From: Leucocoprinus leucothites | Taxonomy: Eukaryota; Basidiomycota; Agaricomycetes; Agaricales; Agaricaceae | DNA length: 64,000 nt | Reading direction: 5' to 3' | Assembly (NCBI GenBank): GCA_013368445.1 | Contig: JAACJO010000006.1 | Span: 992,001 to 1,056,000, forward strand | Shown: piece after piece, positions 50,800 through 60,961 of the stretch | Position numbering within the stretch: the stretch's first letter is position 1 | Layout of the letters: every line of letters starts with the position of its first letter | The notes under the pieces: generated by a model | The model's input: only the letters and a program-made list of their open reading frames with translations | Told to the model about the DNA's origin: nothing | Database searches by the model: none | Made by a program: the position numbers and the translations under genes

Positions 50800-51504
50800 A
50801 TCCGGGAGAGCTGCAGTCGAACCTCTAGTGATTTTTCCACTAAGCTTGAGTCCTCTCGAGAAAGTAGAGGAGTATAGTTTTCATCGCTTTTTGTAGTGTT
50901 GTGGCGTGCATCGACATGCCTTTTTATTTATTGAAAGAAGGATATAGATAAAGCTCACTGACACACCAAGAGAGGACTCCTGTTCCCATTTCATTGGGAC
51001 GGGTCGGGGCCCGAGTGATTGGGTTTCGTAGTATCGACTCATAAGGATAATGATATGTAGTTAAAGGAAACTTCTGCCTGTCAATCCAGTTTTTAATAAA
51101 CCTGGTTTCACAGAAGTAGATGCCATTTGATGGTGAATTTCCACTGCCTGCATCCAGGTCACTGACTCTCAGTGGCTATTAATCCCCTTAGTCCAGGTGC
51201 TTTGCTCACCACGATACCGCCTTTCTTCCTGCAACATTTAGGCCGTCCCGAGTTGATAGAGTTTCACTGACTATGACTAGAGAGTCTGGTTCCAATGACT
51301 CCAAGTCCTTGAATAATCAGAAGAGTCCATTGGTGAGTGAGAGGAAAGACTGATGGCCCGACGTTGATGAGTATATATGTTACACGAACTTCCGCAAAAA
51401 AGTACATTCCTGAGTAGTAGTTGAACATAATATCGGGAGACGAAAGAGGAGGAAGCGACAACAATGAATCATTAAGCAGCCAATGAAGCTATCACAGCAA
51501 GCAC
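50800..51504. other. Convergent spacer between the + pair and the - pair
   Basis: Holds the 3' flank of copy 2 and the 3' flank of copy 3, which point at each other. Parts match the 48.5-49.0 kb spacer (for example acagaagtagatgccatttgatggtgaa, 51110, against gcagaaggggatgccactagatgatgaaa, 48780). The left border of the 4.29-kb tandem unit falls at about 51150. Confidence 0.6.
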
Positions 51505-52611
51505 CTAGTCAAGAAAACAACAATGGGTATGACGAGGAAGTCTAGTTTCAGCGTACTGATGGTTATTGATGGCTCTGCCTAGTGCTATTTGATGTAAGAT
51601 CAGCATAGTGGCGAATGACTGAATAAAATCGACAGAATATTAAAGTATTCACAAATTAGCCCAAAGTGCTCAATCACGTCAAATCAGAAAGGTTCAGCTC
51701 ACCTGGCATGGAACTCCGATACAATTCAAAGAGGTACTCAATACCCAATCGGAATCAAAGATGACCACAGCAGCAGCCAAAGCCAATGGGACATTTATGG
51801 CCGCAGACTCGAATAATATTTGTATAATGCCGGCAGGAGTTGGCTGTGACGCCTGGGGCACTCCGCTATTAACTGCAAGCCGTGCTCTAATTAACAACCG
51901 TTGATAGGTCAACAAACGAATGCTGATGAAGACCACCGCGTAAACGTTCAGCACGGCGTTGGTGGATAGGGACAGCGCTGCCCAAAGGTGAGGGATATTG
52001 CGATCATCGTGACGGCCTGGCATGAGGGTATATATTGGGCCAGTCAATCCAGTGACTATCAACACAAGAAGTAAGACTGAGTCGTCAAGGTTAACAAGAT
52101 TGATTCACTCACCAACAGTTACAAGGTAGATGCACAGTGGAAATATCCAAAACAGCTTTTGAAACTTCACTCGCGGTCCAAGAGCATTTGTGACCATGTA
52201 ACATCTCCAGACCTACTTAGTGCAATCGTTAAACATATTAGAATTGCCTGTGCAAGAGAGTTAACCCACAAGAACACCATCGGTAAGGCACAAGGTCAGC
52301 ATTGCACCGACATACAACAACACCTCAAGAATCCAGGAGACAGCTTCCCCCATAACAGTCCCCACGAAAGTAAGACAGTATATAGTTAGATAGGAAATAT
52401 TCATTCCAAGGAGCACGAGAATGAACCATTTCCATGCTGTTGGCCGCACACTTAACTCGCGATCCTTGCCGTGACTCGGAGTTTCCGAAAGAAGGGACAA
52501 GCACATAACACCGAGTGTCAACAAGCCACCGGTGAGAAGGGCCTGAACTATCAGGCCAACCGTTAAGCGCCTCAAGTTCTCTGGAGATACCAGGGGAAGT
52601 TGCGTCGACAT
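51505..52611 (-). CDS. Seven-helix membrane protein, array copy 3
   Basis: The ATG at 52611 gives MSTQLPLVSPENLRRLTVGL; an in-frame ATG also exists 75 bp upstream at 52686. Segments: IVQALLTGGLLTLGVMCLSL, WKWFILVLLGMNISYLTIYC and LLYVGAMLTLCLTDGVL. An intron (GTGGGT..) leads to VWRCYMVTNALGPRVKFQKL and FWIFPLCIYLVTV. After the next intron: TGLTGPIYTLMPGRHDDRNI, LSLSTNAVLNVYAVVFISIR, INVPLALAAAVVIFDSDWVL and CIGVPCQ. The last exon reads SFATMLILHQIALGRAINNH, then QYAETRLPRH, ending with TAG at 51507-51505. Same intron positions as the + copies. Pairwise it is much closer to copy 4 than to copies 1 and 2. Appears intact. Confidence 0.78.
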
Positions 52612-53289
52612 GACAGGCCGGACAGTTGAACTACTGTGTTGTGAGTGAGAGTAGAGGAACAAATCACCACTAGTATGACAAGGCAATGACAGAGCATTTT
52701 TCCTTTAAAGACTTCTCTGAGCCTACCTTAGAACGATATCGCAAGAGAAGCTGGTGGGTCCCGCCAGTCTTCCATCAGACTCACCATTCACTATACACCC
52801 ATTCGAACTGAAGATTTCGTAAGCTGTCAGGATACCAATACAAAATTATGGCTCACCGCATTACATCTTCGTGGGCGAAAGTTCTACTATATCTGCATGG
52901 TACTGAAACTTGGTCAATGCGTTGAAGGGCTAGGAACTGGAATGGATAGCTTGTTTAGGAAGAGTAGTAGTTTGACATGATCAAGCTCCGATGTACTCGG
53001 TGTTGCTATCGAATGACGCCACAGATACTGGTTCTTACGATGCACTGTCAAATATCTAATCTCAAAATTTGCAATGAGGACTTCCAGGCATAGGAACCAT
53101 AGATCATACAGCTCACCGTTGGAAAATGTCCCATCCTGACACCGAACATACGGCTTGGATATCATCCAGCAAGCCTAGTCACCATTCGACTTGAAGATAA
53201 ACCAATTATCATAGGTAGCCGCACCGCTTTGGAAAATCAGATGAGGCCATTGATAAGTTCTAGTGAGAGCAGGGATTGATGCACCGATA
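52612..53289. other. 5' flank of array copy 3
   Basis: Upstream sequence of copy 3, paralleled by 56906-57489 before copy 4. Both carry similar word orders such as ttgacatgatca..gatgta and acgccacag.. before a 3'-flank relic. No gene seen. Confidence 0.55.
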
Positions 53290-53440
53290 TTGATTAGTAT
53301 GTATATGTTACACGATCTTGGCGAGAAGGTCCATTTTTGGGCAGTCGACTATTATCAAGAGATGAGAGGGGAGGAAGGACACAAGGAATCACCGAGCAGT
53401 CATCAAGAACCATCATAACAAGCGCCATATCAAGAGAACG
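53290..53440 (-). repeat. Relic of the 3' end of another membrane-protein copy (unit A)
   Basis: The run gtatgtatatgttacacgatcttggcgag..aaggacacaaggaatc..aaccatcataacaagcgccatatcaagagaac matches, in order, the 3' flank and gene end of copies 3 and 4 (51371-51520; 55660-55810). Here it passes directly into the 3' end of the tRNA ligase sequence rather than into a membrane-protein last exon. Confidence 0.6.
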
Positions 53441-55436
53441 ACCGGAGCGAATTATTGACGGGGATCCAAAAGCCATGAATATCGGCAGGAGGTTCACGAC
53501 CGCGGCCCCTTCAACCTAGCAGTAACCACCGCTTCATCAAACTCAAATCATCTAACCCTTCCTTCTCCCAGCCTTCCACTTCTCCACAAGCGTCTTCCCT
53601 CCACAGGCAAAATACTCTCATCTAACGTCCCACCGTAACATGCAACCTACCCTCGTCTCCTCCGGCACAATACTCAAAAACTCTTTCCCTGCTTCTCCCA
53701 TCCACTCGTGCCTCGTCTGACGAGACTCGGATGCAAATCGTACATCATCAACAACCAGAACCATCACACGACCATCCACAAGATGCATCCGATTCGACAG
53801 TCGAAATTTGGTGGTTGACCCATAGCCGTCACTTCAGTGCATTGATCCCATATATTCTGATCCCGCGGGAGTTATTTCTTGTGTACAATTGTAATGTGCG
53901 GTGCTTCCGTTATCCTCCCCGCACCTTTGAGCGTATGGAAAAACTCGGCTCCTGCTACCCTCTCTGGATCCACTGCGTCCTGTCCAGATAATACCAAATC
54001 CACGAATTCTCGCAGATGGAAATCCGGGACTAGACCAAAATATCTCGGCGGCTTGGCTTGTTACTTCTACTACTTCTTCACCTCCTCCTCAACTACTTCT
54101 CCTTTACAATACCTTTTCGTACTTGATAGCCTCCAACCACATCACTCACAACCTCCCTAATCCTCGCCACATCCGGCTTCTCCACTCCTTCAAGTGCACC
54201 ACCTTCCCCAACAAGACTCTTGACTTTAAACAAACCATCCACAGCAACAGCCACCATCTCTTCTAATTCCGAATCCTCACTCAATTCCAAATCGATGGAA
54301 GCATCGACTTCGGAAGGAGTGAGTTCTTCGTAGTCATGAAGGAACATCCATAGAATTTGTTGATGGGTTGATTGGAGGATGGGTCGGAGGATACGAGAGT
54401 CTGGTGGTTGGTACCACGAGAAATGATTCGGTCAGAGCAGATTTGATGTGTGGTAGGGGCTGACAGGTGAGAGAGGACCAATTGAGGGCGATTAGATGTG
54501 TACGGGGTTTGAATTTCAGGGCGAGCTCGTGGAGTTGGGTACGATGTTGCTTGAGGTGGCTGTTTCTGAGAGGTACGGGATGAGTATACGCGGAGAGGAA
54601 GGAGAGGAAGAGGTGGTCACGTCTTGTCTGCGACAACTACGTCGTGCTTTTTTAGTAGCCTGTGAATGTTTCGGATGAACACAGGAGCAGATTTCTTGAC
54701 TTTGATATCGTCGCTCTAAGTGTGTCCCCATCAAAACAGACGGGCGAGCGCGAGTGCAACGGAAGTTTTAACTACGGAAATTAGCACCAACACATACTTC
54801 TCAACAAATCTCACTCACTGCATCCAGGAATCGCAACAGACACAATAATCACTTTGGCACTCCCACCACCCTCACTTGCCTCACTTGCCTCCTCCAAATC
54901 ACTCAACGACACCTCACCTCCTCCGTCCCCGTCCCCGCGCCAATCTTCCTCCCCTTATGCTCATACCAAGCCAGAAACCCCTCCCTATTCCTAATAATCC
55001 CATGCCCTTTCTGATACCCATCAAACTCCTCTCTATTTTTCCTAATCTCTTCAATAAGCCACTTGACATGAACCTTCGTCTCCACTCTCTTCATCTTCCC
55101 TTTAGGCAAATTCTTAGCAGAGAGAGTTTGACCCTTCGAATGATGCGTGAGTAACGATTTCGCCACTTCCTGCCAATCTCTGTACATCATATACGGTTCG
55201 TCGAATTTAACTTTGAAGAAGAATGAAGAGCCGGGGTGTAGGGTGACCTTCCCTTCGATTCTGCAGTGGAGGATTTAGAATTACGACCGGAAGTGGGAGG
55301 ATGAGAGACGTGTGTTCGAACGACGAAGCCTTCGACGGCTTCACCTTCCCATTCGCCTACATTTGATATGTGGTCTGTGAAGGTTTTGACTTCGGCCATA
55401 GAGTTGACGGTGTGAGTACGTGTTTTGATAAAGCCC
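53441..55436 (-). pseudogene. Truncated, frameshifted tRNA ligase (TRL1) copy
   Basis: Partial duplicate of the intact tRNA ligase at 57751-60581. Reading -, it starts inside the adenylyltransferase domain (FIKTRTHTVNSMAEVKTFTD) and lacks everything before, including the nucleotidyl-lysine motif. Lesions against the intact copy: one G missing from the G-run at 55233-55236, which shifts the frame after SKGRSPYTP; altered or lost bases near the kinase start (54720-54790); and lost sequence in the phosphodiesterase domain, for example around 53720, where bases encoding EWTFSSGEA are missing. Some stretches stay open (MKRVETKVHVKWLIEEIRKN; EELTPSEVDASIDLELSEDS). It cannot make a full ligase. A fragment could still be transcribed. 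Confidence 0.85.
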
Positions 55437-55810
55437 GCATCCAAGTTACTGACTCTCAGTGGCTATTAATCCCCCTTGTCCAGACGCTTCGCTCACCACG
55501 ATACCGTCTTCCTTCCTGCAACATTTAGGCCGTCCCGAATTGATAGAATTTCACTGACTATGACTAGAAGGTCTGGTTCCAATGACTCCAAGTTGATCCT
55601 TGAATAATCAGAAGAGTCCATTGGTGAGTGAGAGCAAAGACTGATGGGCCGACGTTGACAAGTATATATGTTACATAAATTTCCGCGAAAAAGTACATTC
55701 CTGAGTAAGTCGAGTATAGTATCGAGAGACGGGAGAGGAGGAAAAGACGACAATGAATTGTCAAACAACCATTGAAAACTATCACAACAAGCGCGAAGCC
55801 AAGAAAACGA

Positions 55811-56905
55811 TCAGGGCCAATAGCTATGACGAGGAAGTCTGGTTCCAGCGTACTGATGCTTATTGGTAGCTTTACCTGACGCCACTTGATGCAAGATCAG
55901 TATAGTGGCAAACGACTGAATAAAACCGATAGAATATCAAGGGATTCACAAGTTAATCCAAAGCGCTCACGTCTCGGAGAGAGTTCAATCGCTCACCTGG
56001 CATGGAACTCCGATACAAGCTAAAGAGGTACTCAATATCCAATCAGAACCGAAAATGACTACAGCAGCAGTCAGGGCCAATGGGACATTTATGGCTGCAG
56101 ACTCGAGAAATATTTGCATGATGCCGGCAGGGGATGGCTGTGGCGTCTGGGGCGCTCTTGTATCGACCGTAAGCCGTGCTCTAGTTATCAATCGTTGATA
56201 GGTCAACAACCGAATGCTGATAAAGGCTGCCGCGTAAACATTCAACACAGCGTTGGTGGATAGGGACAGCACCGCCCAAAGGTGAGGGATACTGAGATCA
56301 TTGTGACCGCCTGGAGTGAGGGTGTATATGGGACCAGTCAATCCAGTGACTACCAGCATGTCAATTGAGACTAAGCCGTCAAGGTTAACAAGATTGATTC
56401 ACTCACCAACAGTCACGAGGTAGACGCACAAAGGAAATATCCAAAACAGCTGTTGAAACTTCACTTGTGGTCCAAGAGCATTTGTGACCATGTAACATCT
56501 CCAGACCTACTTAGTTCGACCGTTAAACATATCAGAATTGCTTCAGTGAGAGAGTTAACCCACAAGGACGCCATCGGTAAGACACAATATTAACATGGGG
56601 CAGGCATATAACAACGCCTCAAGAATCCAGGAGACAGCTTCCCCCATAATAGTCCCCACAAAATTAAGGCAATACATAGTTAGATAGAAGATATTCATTC
56701 CAAGGAGCACGAGAATGAACCACTTCCATGCTTTTGGCCGAACCCTCGACTCGCGATCCTTGCCGTGATTCGGAGTTTCCGAAAGAAGGGATAAGCACAT
56801 AATGCCGAGTGTCAACAAGCCCCCGTTGAGAAGGGCTTGAATTACCAGGCCGACCGTTAGGGTTCTCAAGTTCTCTGGGGTTACAAGGACAAGTTGCGTC
56901 GGCAT
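55811..56905 (-). CDS. Seven-helix membrane protein, array copy 4
   Basis: The ATG at 56905 gives MPTQLVLVTPENLRTLTVGL. Segments: VIQALLNGGLLTLGIMCLSL, WKWFILVLLGMNIFYLTMYC and LLYACPMLILCLTDGVL. The same introns as copy 3 bring VWRCYMVTNALGPQVKFQQL, then TGLTGPIYTLTPGGHNDLSI, LSLSTNAVLNVYAAAFISIR, INVPLALTAAVVIFGSDWIL and CIGVPCQ. The last exon reads SFATILILHQVASGKATNKH, then QYAGTRLPRHSYWP, with TGA at 55813-55811. Reading frame is preserved throughout despite the changes relative to copy 3, which suggests that both products are under selection or that the duplication is young. Confidence 0.78.
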
Positions 56906-57489
56906 GATAAATCGGACAGTAGAATCACCGTGTTGAGGGTGAGAGTAGAGGGACGAAATCACAGCTAATATGATAGAGCCTTTTTGTCTTGAAGATGCAC
57001 AGCTTCTCTGAGAATACCTAGAACAATACCGTAAGAGAAGCCGATGAATGTTGACGGTTTTCTGTCAGACTCACCACGGTCCACCGCTTGGCGTGTTCAT
57101 GAGCGAAAGATCTATACCTTAATAGTACTAGTCTGAAACCCAACCGCTGTGCTGAAAGACAGTAAGAAATGAGATGGGGAACTTGTTTGGGATGAGTAGT
57201 TTGACATGATCAGTGCCTCGATGTATCTCGGTCGGTTGTCGTCAATAATAACGCCACAGGTGCTGATTCTTGCAATGTGCTGCCGGGCATCTGACCCCAG
57301 ATTCCGCTATGAGTACTTCTAAGCATAGGAACCAGAAATCATACAACTCACTATTGAAAAACACCCTATCCTGATATCGTCGTTCCAAGGGCTCGGATGT
57401 CATGCAACAAACCCAGTCGCCATTCGACCTGAAGAAAAACTAATTATAGCCACACTGCTCTAGAAGCAGATGAATTCATTAAAGAATGA
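56906..57489. other. 5' flank of array copy 4
   Basis: Parallels 52612-53289. No gene seen. It ends in the relic described next. Confidence 0.55.
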
Positions 57490-57660
57490 GAACAAGGACT
57501 GATGCACAGGCACTGATTAGTATGTATATGTTACACGATCTTTTGCAAGAAGGTCCATTTTTGGGCAATTGACTATTATCAAGAGATGAGAGGGGAAGAA
57601 GGACACAAGGAATCATCGAGCAGTCATCAAGAACCATCATAACAAGCGCCAGATCAAGAG
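57490..57660 (-). repeat. Relic of the 3' end of another membrane-protein copy (unit B)
   Basis: Counterpart of 53290-53440: gtatgtatatgttacacgatcttttgcaag..ggaatcatcgagcagtcatcaagaaccatcataacaagcgccagatcaagagaacg. It sits just beyond the stop codon of the intact tRNA ligase, so it probably predates the 4.29-kb duplication. Confidence 0.6.
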
Positions 57661-57750
57661 AACGACTAGAGTGAATTATCAACAGCTTTCCAAGGCAAGG
57701 GTGAGATGGGGGGAACGGGGATCCAAGAGTCATGAATACCGACAGAAGGC

Positions 57751-60581
57751 TCACGACCACAGCCCTTTCAACCTAGCAGTAATCACCGCTTCATCAAACT
57801 CAACACATCTAATCCCTTCCTTCTCCCCAGCCCTCCACCTCTCTACAAGCGTCTTCCCTTCCACAGGTAAAATACTCCCATTCAACGTCCCCACCGTAAC
57901 ATGCAACCCACTCCTCGTCTCCTCCGGCACAACACTCAAAAACTCTTTCCCCTGCTTCTCCGCATCCACTCGTGCCTCGCCTGACGAGAACGTCCACTCG
58001 GCTGCAGGTTGTACGTCGTCAACAGCCAGAACCATCACACGATCGTCCCATAAGATGTGTCCGATTCGACAGTCGAATTTTGGTGGTTGACCCATAGCCG
58101 TCACTTCAGTGCATTGATCCCATATATTCTGATCCTGAGGGAGTTGTTTCTTGTGCACAATTGTAATGTGCGGTGCCTCAGTTACCCGCCCCGCACTTTT
58201 GAGCGTCTGGAAAAACTCGGCTCCTGCTATCCTCTCTGGATCCACTGCGTCCTGTCCAGATAATACCGAATCCACGAATTTTCGCAGATGGAAATCCGGG
58301 ACTAGGCCAAAATACCTCGGCGGCTTGGCTTGTTGCTTCTGCTGCTTCTGCACCTCCTTCTCCTCAACTACTTTCTCCTTTGCAGTGCCCTTTCGCACTT
58401 GATAACCCCCAATCACATCACTCACAACCTCCCTAATCCTCGCCACATCCGGCTTCTCTACTCCTTCAAGTACACCACCTTCCCCAACAAGACTCTTGAC
58501 TTTAAACAAACCATCCACAGCAACAGCCACCATCTCTTCCAATTCCGAATCCTCACTCAATTCCAAATCGATGGAAGCATCGACTTCGGAAGGAGTGAGT
58601 TCTTCATAGGCGTTAAGGAACATCCATAGAATTTGTTGATGGGTTTTCTTGGAGGATGGGTCGGAGGGAACGAGAGTTTGGTGGTTGGTACCACGAGAAA
58701 TGATTCGGTCAGAGCAGATTTGATGTGTGATGGGGGGTGAGAGGTGAGAGAAGGACCAATTGAGGGCGATTAGACGTGCAGGGGGTTTGAATTTCGAGGC
58801 GAGTTCATGGAGCTGAGTGCGGTGTTGTTTGAGGTGGTTGTTTCTGAGAAATGCGGGATGAGTATACGCGGAGAGGAAGGAGAATAACTGGTGGACACAT
58901 ACTTGTCGGCAATAACTACGTCGTGCTTTTTTAGTAGCCTGTGAACGTTTTGGATGAACACAGGAGCAGATTTCTTGGCTTTGATATCGTCACTCTGAGT
59001 GTGTCCCCATCCAAACAGATGGACGAGCGCAAGTGCAACGGATGTTTTACCTACAGAAATTTAGCACCAATGCATACACTCAAATAAATCTCGCTCACCA
59101 CATCCAGGAATCGCAACAGGCACAATGATCACCTTTGCGCTCCCCTCACCCTCGCTGGCCTCACTCGCCTCCTCCAAATCACTCAACGATACCTCACCCT
59201 CCTCCGTCCCCGATCCTGCACCAATCTTCCTCCCCTTATGCTCCTCATACCAAGCCAAAAACCTCTCCCTGTTCCTAATAATCCCATGCCCCTTCTGATA
59301 CCCATCAAACTCCTCTCTATTCTTCCTAATCTCTTCAATAAGCCACTTGACATAAACCTTCGTCTCTACCCTCTTCATCTTCCCTTTAGGCAAATTCTTA
59401 GCAGAGAGAGACTGTCCCTTTGAATGGTGCGTGAGTAACGATTTCGTCACTTCTCGCCAATCTCTGTACATCATATACGGTTCGTCGAATTTAACTTTGA
59501 AGAAGAATGAAGAGCCGGGGGTGTAGGGTGACCTTCCCTTTGATTCTGCTGTGGAGGATTTGGAGTTACGACCGGAGGTGGGTGGATGGGAGACGTGTGT
59601 GCGGACGACGAAGCCTTCGACGGCTTCACCTTCCCATTCTCCTACATTTGAGATGTGGTCTGTGAAGGTTTTGACTTCGGCGATAGAGTTGACGGTGTGA
59701 GTACGCGTTTTGATAAAGCCCCATTCGTCGGCGAAGGCGTCTACGAGTTCGTGTGGCATGGTTTTGAAGGATTTGCAGGAGATGTTGAGTCCGTGAAGGT
59801 GTAGACCTGTACGTTCAGGTGGATATGCGAGGACGTGTTCTTCGAATGAGTCGTCGCATAACTAGAAAATGAAACACAAATGAAAAGTGAGAATCAGATG
59901 GAACGGAATACAAGGAGAGACGCGTCGTACCTCGGCAACAGCAGTCCAATTTTCATCCCAAAGTCTCTTTGCAAGATCCTCCTCAGTCTTACCCGCTTTC
60001 TCCAGGTACTTCCTCACCCACTTCTCACCAGCCTGCGAATGCGTCAACTCAACGCCTTGCATAGGTCCCACAGCATGTTTAGATGTGACAAGCAGTTTCT
60101 GCGGTGTCAGCGCCGCGATGAAAATGATACATCCGTTGGATTTGAGGGAAAGCGTGTATGGTGGCGTTGTATGCATTTCTAACGCTTCCCACTAAGAAAA
60201 ACGACGCGTCGTTAGACATGCGTGCATGCAAGAAGAAAGAGAGACATACGGTCGTCCAAGGAACCTCCCCGATATTAAAAAACTTATCATACCCCTCACC
60301 ACAATCCTATACTTGCCCTCTCCCTTCTCAAACAAATCCGCCTCCTCAGCACTCTGCGGCTCGCCAAATTCAGTCGTAAAAAGTCCTCTCGCAAGAGTAG
60401 GAAACGGAGACGGTATGTCATAATACTTGAACTCATTCATCTTCCAGCTCCTCACGGAAGTATTAGGTGCTCCAGGTACAGGATATACAGTTGATCTGAC
60501 GAGTTTCGGAGACCTTTTGGAAAGCGCGAAGAGGTCTGAGATGAGCTCAGAATCTTCAGCAGAGTATTTCGGAGGCGACAT
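57751..60581 (-). CDS. TRL1: Fungal tRNA ligase (adenylyltransferase-kinase-cyclic phosphodiesterase)
   Basis: Joins tRNA halves after intron removal and ligates HAC1-type mRNA in the unfolded protein response. The ATG at 60581 begins MSPPKYSAEDSELISDLFAL. The adenylyltransferase domain has PPYTLSLKSNGCIIFIAALT (active-site Lys in KSNG, about 60110-60150) and EGFVVRTH. The kinase P-loop reads AIPGCG, joined over an intron (about 59050-59100) to KTSVALALVHLFGWG. A further intron lies near 58905. The C-terminal phosphodiesterase has both H-x-T motifs: APHITIVHKK (about 58165) and GLHVTVGTLNG (about 57900). The end is ARLKGLWS with TGA at 57753-57751. About 830 residues, normal for the family. 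An in-frame ATG at 60800 would add 73 residues. This is the only complete copy in the window; the pseudogene at 53.4-55.4 kb derives from it. Confidence 0.92.
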
Positions 60582-60961
60582 GGTATGGAGATTGGATGAC
60601 TGGGCGGCTGAATGAGTTGGGATGGTGTTGAGTGTCTGACAACGCGCTGTACGCGATGGATTTTGTAGATGTGCGGTTGACCCACTGAGAACGCGTGGTA
60701 GAGAAGAGAAGGAACTAGAATAATATAGATAGCGGGGAAAGACTCTGCAGAGCGAGCTGCGATAGGTATGGGAGAGTTTTGTACCCAAGTGAGAGATCAT
60801 GGATAGTCATGTTCACCAAACTTGACTACTATACTTGGTCACTATGACTCCTTTCGCATTTATCTTAGGGCGCCAATCTTATCTTATCTTACGAATTTAA
60901 CCCTGGATATTCTAAGCAATTCTTTGGTATCTTAGGATCTAGAAGGCTACTTGACGTATCG

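Larger units (their letters stand above)
46700..51149 (+). repeat. Tandem duplication carrying two membrane-protein genes (unit about 2.43 kb)
   Basis: The gene starts at 47345 and 49779 are 2434 bp apart, and upstream landmarks keep the same offset: aaggtgggaagaagg at about 46750 matches aaggtggggagaaggg at about 49180, and ctattcatgttcat at about 46922 matches ctattcatgctcat at about 49375. Both coding regions and both 3' flanks also correspond. The copies differ at many positions, so this duplication looks older than the one to the right. Exact ends were not resolved. Confidence 0.75.
51150..55436 (-). repeat. Tandem unit A (about 4.29 kb): membrane-protein gene plus truncated tRNA ligase
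   Basis: The unit begins gcatccaggtcactgactct at 51150 and ends inside tRNA ligase coding sequence at tgataaagccc (55426-55436), where it meets gcatccaagttactgactct, the start of unit B. Landmarks keep a nearly constant offset of 4285-4300 bp from unit B along the whole length. Divergence is clearly visible but modest. Confidence 0.85.
55437..59721 (-). repeat. Tandem unit B (about 4.29 kb): membrane-protein gene plus 3' two-thirds of intact tRNA ligase
   Basis: Starts at the junction gcatccaagttactgactct (55437) and stays homologous to unit A until tgataaagccc at about 59721, after which the intact ligase continues with cattcgtcggcgaag while unit A is cut. This defines a simple head-to-tail duplication. 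Confidence 0.85.
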
